From: Cyanobacteriota bacterium
GTDB taxonomy: Bacteria > Cyanobacteriota > Vampirovibrionia > Vampirovibrionales > Vampirovibrionaceae
Assembly: GCA_019751815.1 (NCBI GenBank)
Contig: JAIEMW010000003.1
Location: 62,001 to 126,000 of the forward strand
Direction of reading: 5' to 3'
DNA length: 64,000 bases
Below are positions 59,313 to 64,000 of this stretch, in pieces. Each line of letters begins with the position of its first letter. Position 1 is the first letter of the stretch. The notes below the pieces were generated by a model. The model ran no database searches and was not told where the DNA came from. It saw only the letters and a list, made by a program, of their open reading frames with translations. Made by a program: the position numbers and the translations under genes.

Positions 59313-60771
59313 AGGGTCCCGCTAACATGGCTTTGAGAATTTGATTCAGCATCTCCGGATTCACCGCACCTTGAGAGGCTTTCATCACTTGGCCCACAAA
59401 AAAGCCAAACAACTTGTCTTTCCCCGCACGGTAATCCGTTAATTGCTGGGGATTGGCATCCAGAATGGGCTGAATCATGGCCCGAATGGCCGCTTCATCA
59501 CTCACCTGGGCCATGCCTTTTTCTTTCACAAGGGCTTCTGGAGAGCCACCCGCACTGATTAACTCTGGCAACAGCTTTTTAGCAATCGCATTGCTGATAG
59601 TGGTTGCGTCTACAAGATTAATCAGCTCTGCCAACGCCTGAGGAGTGAGTTTCGTTTGGTCCAGGGTCCATTTTTCAGTTTTTAGTGCCGCGGTGATATC
59701 GCCCATCAGCCAGTTGGTAATGGCTTTGTAGTTTTGACATATGGCAGCAGTGGCTTCAAAGAAATCACCCAGCTCTTTAAACTCCACCAGGATGCCCGCA
59801 TCATATTCAGACAGTCCGAAGGTTTTTGTCAGTTTTTCCAGGCGTTGTGCCGGCAGCTGAGGGAGTTCTTTACGGATAGATTCCACCCAAGCAGGATCCA
59901 GGGTCAAAGGACGCAGATCGGGTTCTGGAAAGTATCGGTAATCATGGGCTTCTTCCTTGCTACGCATTGTGATCGTGGTCCCTGTGGCGTCATTCCACAG
60001 GCGAGATTCTTGAACGACACGCTGACCGGATTCGACCAACTGGATTTGCCGCTCCACTTCAGACTCAACTGCTCGTCTGACGGCCTTAAAGCTATTCATA
60101 TTCTTCACTTCAGTCTTGACACCCAGTTCAATCTGTCCCACGGGGCGGATGCTCACATTGGCATCACAGCGCATCGAGCCCTCTTCCAGGTTGCCGTCAC
60201 AGACGTCCAGATATCGGACAATGTTACGAATCTGGGTCATGTACTCTTGAGCCTCTTCGCCCGAGGAAATATCCGGCAGCGAGACGATTTCCACCAACGG
60301 TGTGCCCGCGCGGTTTAAATCCACCAGGCTGTAGTCTGAACCCGCAAGCCCGTCCGCTCCAGAATGAACCAATTTTCCCGCATCTTCCTCCATATGAGCC
60401 CGCAATATCCGCACTTTTTTGCCGTTACTCAGCATCAAATAGCCGTTTTCACACACCGGTTGATCGAATTGGGAGATCTGGTACGCCTTGGGTAAGTCGG
60501 GATAGAAATACTGCTTACGGTCAAACTTAGAGCGGCTGGCAATTTGGCAGTTGAGTGCCAGCCCAAGGCGCACAGCAAAATTCAGGGCTTGTTCATTGAG
60601 AACAGGCAGTACGCCGGGTAAAGCAAGGCAGACAGGGCAGGTATTTTGGTTGGGTTTATCCCCAAAGTGGTTGGCACAGGCACAAAACAACTTACTGGCT
60701 GTTTTGAGTTGGACGTGGACTTCCAGCCCAACAACGGTTTCGTATTGAGTTTGGGATAACACCGCAGTCAT
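59311..60771 (-). CDS. gatB: Aspartyl/glutamyl-tRNA(Asn/Gln) amidotransferase subunit B
   Basis: Subunit B of GatCAB, which makes Gln-tRNA-Gln and/or Asn-tRNA-Asn by transamidation and lets organisms lacking GlnRS or AsnRS charge these tRNAs. The 486-aa protein starts with YETVVGLEVHVQLKTASKLFC and carries CANHFGDKPNQNTCPVCLALPGVLP, a zinc-type Cys set. KQYFYPDLPKAYQISQFDQPV and the C-terminal YqeY-like tail (about 340-486) follow. ATG 60771 is selected because homology starts there; the frame extends 40 codons upstream without homology or SD. gatA and gatC are not adjacent. The stop lies in the tandem repeat before pgk. Confidence 0.95.
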   Translation of the reverse strand: MTAVLSQTQYETVVGLEVHVQLKTASKLFCACANHFGDKPNQNTCPVCLALPGVLPVLNEQALNFAVRLGLALNCQIASRSKFDRKQYFYPDLPKAYQISQFDQPVCENGYLMLSNGKKVRILRAHMEEDAGKLVHSGADGLAGSDYSLVDLNRAGTPLVEIVSLPDISSGEEAQEYMTQIRNIVRYLDVCDGNLEEGSMRCDANVSIRPVGQIELGVKTEVKNMNSFKAVRRAVESEVERQIQLVESGQRVVQESRLWNDATGTTITMRSKEEAHDYRYFPEPDLRPLTLDPAWVESIRKELPQLPAQRLEKLTKTFGLSEYDAGILVEFKELGDFFEATAAICQNYKAITNWLMGDITAALKTEKWTLDQTKLTPQALAELINLVDATTISNAIAKKLLPELISAGGSPEALVKEKGMAQVSDEAAIRAMIQPILDANPQQLTDYRAGKDKLFGFFVGQVMKASQGAVNPEMLNQILKAMLAGP

Positions 60772-60895
60772 AGTCCGTGACGCCTTTCCTACAAAATCTC
60801 CCGTTGACATCGACGTGTCAAACAACCCCGACATTATAAGCCAAGAGAAGAGAGAGCCCAAACAGAGTGAAGCAAAAAGCCAGACAAGCAAAAGA

Positions 60896-60924
60896 TTGTA
60901 TTTTAATTTTTAGGCATCTATAAT
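60896..60924 (+). promoter_or_regulatory. Sigma-70 promoter of the first caspase-like gene
   Basis: TTGTAT (60896-60901) and TATAAT (60919-60924) are separated by exactly 17 bp, giving a predicted start near 60931 and a 29-nt leader. The SD AGGGG precedes ATG 60960. The same TTGTAT-17-TATAAT arrangement occurs before the aspartate kinase gene. Confidence 0.7.
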
Positions 60925-60959
60925 GAGAAATTCCAATAATCTCGTGTAGGGGAAAATCA

Positions 60960-61910
60960 ATGCACCACGTCACTTCAGGCGGGGTCGTTTTTCGTCTGCT
61001 TGGCCAGGCTAAAAACAGACACTCAAAAAACAGGCACGCACACAACGAACCATCTCATCGCCTTCCTATCCAATTTGAGGGCAATATACCCGCAAGACCG
61101 TCTAATCGCTTACAACATTTTCTGAGTGGCTTGGCACTCCTTGCCAGCACTCTCGCCAGTGGCTGTGTCACCAGTAATAGGCCGAACACCCTGGCACCAG
61201 ATGATACAAAACCACCGGAGATTATCGATCACGTCGACTGGACACCAGCCAATGTGAAGGTGTTTGCCTCTTCCACCCGGAGTGAAAAATCCTACGGCGG
61301 AGATAACGGCGGTCTGTATACCAACCGACTTTTAGAGCAACTGAAAAATGCCTCTGGATTTGAAGAAGCACATCACCGGTTGAGTTCTATTGGCGGGTGG
61401 GATAGAACACAACATCCGACTGAAACGCCCAAAACACTGAGCGGATGGCTTAAAAAACAACACCCTCCCCGCTTTGCCCTGCTTTTGGCTCAAGACGGGG
61501 ACAAATCCTTTGTGGCCGACCTCAACCATATGGAAGCCGCACTCAAACAAACCTACGGCGTACCTCAAAGCCATATCATGCGCTTTGACAGTGCTGATTT
61601 TATCCAGACTATGGCGGGTATGAACTGGCTGAGCAAGCAGTTGAGTTATCCTGGCAATGAGAAAGCCGAAGTCTTGATTTATTATTCCGGCCATACGATC
61701 CGCATTAAAGACGGTCCTGTCCTCAATTTACTGGGGATTGGTGTTACTGAAGCAGACCTCAAAGGGATGATGGAAACGTTTCTCGCCAAATCTCCCTGTG
61801 TGTATAACATTATGGATGTGTGTAATGCGGGCATGTATGTTAAAACCAATCCTTTTGTAGATTCACCCCCAGAAACCGCAGTAGCCGGTTTTAAAGCAAC
61901 CCAAAAATAA
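60960..61910 (+). CDS. Caspase-like (C14/orthocaspase) lipoprotein with p10-like segment first
   Basis: Predicted outer- or inner-membrane lipoprotein with a caspase fold. The 316-aa chain starts with a basic ~50-residue region, then a hydrophobic stretch ending in the lipobox LASGC (Cys69). Residues about 98-140 (VKVFASSTRSEKSYGG...LYTNRLLEQLKNASGF) look like the p10 part that usually follows the catalytic Cys. The p20-like part follows: strand FALLLAQDG at 172, His245 in IYYSGHT and Cys288 in IMDVCNAG. The order p10-p20 is rearranged. The usual SGHG Gly after the His is replaced by Thr. ATG 60960 has AGGGG upstream and a good promoter. The paralogue follows. Calcium or peptide substrates are unknown. 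Confidence 0.75.
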   Translation: MHHVTSGGVVFRLLGQAKNRHSKNRHAHNEPSHRLPIQFEGNIPARPSNRLQHFLSGLALLASTLASGCVTSNRPNTLAPDDTKPPEIIDHVDWTPANVKVFASSTRSEKSYGGDNGGLYTNRLLEQLKNASGFEEAHHRLSSIGGWDRTQHPTETPKTLSGWLKKQHPPRFALLLAQDGDKSFVADLNHMEAALKQTYGVPQSHIMRFDSADFIQTMAGMNWLSKQLSYPGNEKAEVLIYYSGHTIRIKDGPVLNLLGIGVTEADLKGMMETFLAKSPCVYNIMDVCNAGMYVKTNPFVDSPPETAVAGFKATQK

Positions 61911-62046
61911 ATCGACAAAATCTTCTTTTTTTGGTATAAACAAAAGCTTGTGATGGGAACTGGCCACCGAGACTCGTCTATACAGAGACTCGTCTTAACT
62001 GAGGCCAAAAGATACAGCAACAAGCGTGAGTGTGGGAATTTTCAAC

Positions 62047-63150
62047 ATGCGTATTGCTGCTCAAACTCAGCAGTTGAATTTACAGAGAAGTTCATCGCCC
62101 TTGTTACTTCAGCCTATGCGGTTTCAAGGAAAGGCGCTTCAAAACAAGCACGTGGGATTTAAAGCTCGCCCTATCACACAATGGGGGAGTTTACTGGCGC
62201 TGCTGGCCAGTCTAGCCGGCTGTAACAGTAGTGGCTTCAAGCCAAATCCCATACTAGACGGCGGTACTCAAACCAATACATTTAAAAACCCAGACATTAT
62301 CCCGCTGCCCGATGATTTTGGGGCATTAATCCATGCCTCTGAAGCGAAACGGCCCAATCCCCCCAAAGCAAGTTCTGACTGGGCGCCCAATGTGAAAGTG
62401 TATGCCTCTTCCAGCCAAGCAATCGCAAGCTGGTTTAACCCAAACGAATATTCTTACTTTACGGAAAGCCTGATGAAGCGACTGAAATCCGCTTCCAGCC
62501 TGGATGCAGCGTATGAATCCATGGCGCGTTACGGATATCTCGCCTATGTAAACCCAGACAAAGAAAACCCGGTTGTGCCCCCTTCTTCTGTGGTTGCAGG
62601 AAAACCGGAGACCGAAAAGAAGCCGTCCGCCAACATCGCCAAACGATTTTTTCCGACAGCCACCCTGCGGCCGAACACTGCCTGGAAAAAAGCCGAGCAG
62701 GCGACCCCGCGCTTTGTTCTCTTACTGGCGGAAGGCAGTGATAGCACATTTGCCCGTAACTCCCAATTGGTTCAAGACACGTTGATGGACGATACCAGGG
62801 GTTACGGGCTGTGTGAAGAGAATATTAAACGCTTTGACAAGGCCACGCCCACAGAGGTGGAGGCAGGTCTAAAATGGCTAGAGCAACAAGTGGCCAATAA
62901 CCCCAAGGCTGAAGTGCTTATCTATATTGCCAGCCACGGATCTCCAGATTACGGGCTAAAACCAGACACCCCAGAAGGCTCTGGCTATGGGTTTATCGGC
63001 ATCGGAGTATCGAAAACTTTACTCAAGCAATCCATTGCCCAGCATTTAAAAGCGGCCAAACAGGTGTCGATTATTTTGGACTCGTGCCATGCGGGCAACT
63101 GGATTGCGATGAATCCACCCAAAACCGAATTAAAAGCACCCTCCACCTGA
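62047..63150 (+). CDS. Second caspase-like lipoprotein, p10-like segment first
   Basis: A 367-aa paralogue of the preceding gene. It has a long basic N region, lipobox LAGC (Cys59) after SLLALLAS, and a Pro/Asn-rich linker. The p10-like segment is VKVYASSSQAIASW...YFTESLMKRLKSASSLDAAY (about 117-156). A Pro/Lys-rich hinge (about 168-220) is followed by a p20-like part with strand FVLLLAEGSDS, His297 in IYIASHGSPD and Cys347 in IILDSCHAG, both standard caspase motifs. The protein ends 20 residues after the Cys, so no p10 can follow. ATG 62047 is preferred (GGGA about 10 nt upstream); GTG 62026 is possible. It sits 136 nt after the first gene and 26 nt before the rhomboid gene. Confidence 0.78.
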   Translation: MRIAAQTQQLNLQRSSSPLLLQPMRFQGKALQNKHVGFKARPITQWGSLLALLASLAGCNSSGFKPNPILDGGTQTNTFKNPDIIPLPDDFGALIHASEAKRPNPPKASSDWAPNVKVYASSSQAIASWFNPNEYSYFTESLMKRLKSASSLDAAYESMARYGYLAYVNPDKENPVVPPSSVVAGKPETEKKPSANIAKRFFPTATLRPNTAWKKAEQATPRFVLLLAEGSDSTFARNSQLVQDTLMDDTRGYGLCEENIKRFDKATPTEVEAGLKWLEQQVANNPKAEVLIYIASHGSPDYGLKPDTPEGSGYGFIGIGVSKTLLKQSIAQHLKAAKQVSIILDSCHAGNWIAMNPPKTELKAPST

Positions 63151-63176
63151 GCGCTTGAACTCTATATAATAAGGCG

Positions 63177-63854
63177 ATGAAACATCCTTCCAGCACGGGT
63201 ACCCATATCGTTTCCATCACGGTGGCTATCTTTTTATTGGGCTGCTACGGGCTGACTACCTGGCCTGGTTTTACAGCACCCAATGAGTCGATGCTTTCTA
63301 TGGCTGCATTTTTACCTCAAGCAATGGCCCGTGGTGAATGGTGGCGACTACTTTCCTACAGTGTGATCCACGCCAATGGGCTTCACCTGTTTAGCAACCT
63401 GTTTGGCATTGTGGTTTTAGGGCAATTGGTAGAACCCGCCTTGGGCACAGCACGCACCATCGTCTTATTTCTACTCAGCGTGGTGATGGGTGGATTTTTT
63501 GTGTATTTCCTCTCCAATCAATCGGTGATTGGTGCCTCTGCTATTGATTACGGGCTGATGGGTGCCTATATGATGCTTGTTCTGGCGGAGCACCCGTTGG
63601 TAACACCGGCCACTCCAGAGATTCAAGAAACGGCACCAGAACCAGAAACAGGGAGCAAGTCTCCCCATCGCAAAAATCACAGTAAAAACACCAGCCTGAG
63701 AGGCGTCGTCGCGTATCTGATTTGCTTTATTGTGATGGGTGTATGGTACCAGGAAAGTTACGGCATCAGTTTCTGGGGACATCTTGGGGGGCTAATCGCG
63801 GGTATTTCAGTGGTCACCTTCTGGCCGCCGGCCATACACACCCCTAACGTATAA
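63177..63854 (+). CDS. Rhomboid family intramembrane serine protease
   Basis: A 225-aa polytopic membrane protein of the rhomboid family, cleaving transmembrane segments. WWRLLSYSVIHANGLHLFSNLFG is the conserved first-loop/second-helix region with the HxxxN pair. The catalytic Ser lies in VIGASAIDYGLMGAY (GxSx), and the catalytic His in WGHLGGLIAGI of the last helix. Between them is a polar loop of about 35 residues (TPEIQETAPEPETGSKSPHRK), longer than in GlpG. A TATAAT box 63165-63170 lies only 6 nt before ATG 63177, so the transcript may be leaderless or start just before it; an AAGG SD is weak. It lies right after the caspase-like pair. Confidence 0.88.
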   Translation: MKHPSSTGTHIVSITVAIFLLGCYGLTTWPGFTAPNESMLSMAAFLPQAMARGEWWRLLSYSVIHANGLHLFSNLFGIVVLGQLVEPALGTARTIVLFLLSVVMGGFFVYFLSNQSVIGASAIDYGLMGAYMMLVLAEHPLVTPATPEIQETAPEPETGSKSPHRKNHSKNTSLRGVVAYLICFIVMGVWYQESYGISFWGHLGGLIAGISVVTFWPPAIHTPNV

Positions 63855-63873
63855 TCACAAGTCACGCTATCTC

Positions 63874-63902
63874 TTGTATTTCCCCCTGGGGCTCTGTATA
63901 AT
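63874..63902 (+). promoter_or_regulatory. Sigma-70 promoter of the aspartate kinase gene
   Basis: TTGTAT (63874-63879), exactly 17 bp, then TATAAT (63897-63902). The predicted start near 63909 leaves a leader of about 60 nt before ATG 63969. No lysine riboswitch fits in so short a leader. Confidence 0.65.
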
Positions 63903-63968
63903 CCAGGCGGAATAAGACCGTCATAATCTGGGCAATATCTCAGGCCTAAAGGGCACCGAAACGCTAAT

Positions 63969-64000
63969 ATGAGTTTAATCGTCCAAAAATTTGGTGGCAC
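63969..64000 (+). CDS. lysC: Aspartate kinase, N-terminal fragment (cut by window end)
   Basis: The last 32 nt read ATG followed by codons for SLIVQKFGG, the invariant start of aspartate kinases (IVQKFGGTS motif binding ATP phosphates). The rest is outside the window. It makes aspartyl phosphate for lysine, threonine and methionine synthesis and would supply the DAP pathway seen at 35.7 kb. Only ten complete codons are visible, so the call rests on the motif and the promoter upstream. Confidence 0.7.
   Translation, partial: MSLIVQKFGG

Noticed and set aside
59734..60318. 194-aa plus-strand frame
   Set aside because: Antisense to gatB; shadow composition.
1..64000. Mobile elements, CRISPR arrays, tRNA or rRNA genes
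   Set aside because: I saw no transposase or integrase motif, no regular spacer-repeat array, and no tRNA cloverleaf or rRNA block.

Overview
The window looks like a chromosomal stretch from a free-living, Gram-negative-type bacterium. The gene content best fits a non-photosynthetic relative of Cyanobacteria (Melainabacteria/Vampirovibrionia). This is an inference from content only. The clues are a class A RNase P RNA, a futalosine-type menaquinone gene (mqnC), the MEP isoprenoid gene ispG, a DAP-type MurE, a short multi-S1-domain Rps1-like protein, and two sites matching the cyanobacterial RpaB/HLR1 direct repeat. Nothing looks like a prophage, plasmid, insertion sequence, CRISPR array, tRNA or rRNA. 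Coding density is high and most neighbouring genes overlap by 1-14 nt.

Layout. 0-6 kb: a small 65-aa protein, guaB, aspA, a thioredoxin-fold redox protein and an APC permease. 6-10.4 kb: a leftward operon of two paralogous unknown membrane proteins and a GH13 glycosidase. 10.5-13.6 kb: an S1-domain protein and a primary-type sigma factor with an acidic repeat inserted in region 4, behind a 0.7-kb structured non-coding stretch. 13.6-26.7 kb: housekeeping genes (yhcC-like, glmS, tyrS, trpS, mqnC, ispG) mixed with small or unknown genes, including a degenerate cyclase-like membrane protein. 26.8-28 kb: a Gly/Asn-rich RTX-like repeat protein behind an HLR1-like site. 28-34 kb: glyS, a PBP1A-type synthase, a DUF366-like protein and a proline-rich membrane protein. 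34.1-34.5 kb: rnpB.

34.5-46.4 kb holds a reduced dcw (division/cell wall) cluster on the minus strand: rimO, an ftsL-like gene, ftsI, murE, murC, murB, ddl, ftsQ, dapB and a saccharopine-dehydrogenase-like gene. It links lysine/DAP supply to peptidoglycan precursor synthesis and septation. 46.6-52.4 kb is a compact operon, leuC-leuD-bolA-phr-tspO-(SRPBCC/epimerase fusion), combining leucine synthesis with light and oxidative stress functions. 52.4-57.4 kb is a leftward PrxQ / ABC ATPase / FtsX-type permease / AttH-CrtC-like operon. 57.5-60.8 kb holds a small membrane protein, pgk and gatB.

The most unusual locus is 60.9-63.9 kb. Two tandem paralogous predicted lipoproteins carry caspase-like catalytic motifs, but the segment resembling the caspase p10 subunit lies before the His/Cys-bearing p20-like segment. 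That order is the one described for type III metacaspases of algae. A rhomboid protease gene follows, and the window ends in the first codons of an aspartate kinase gene.
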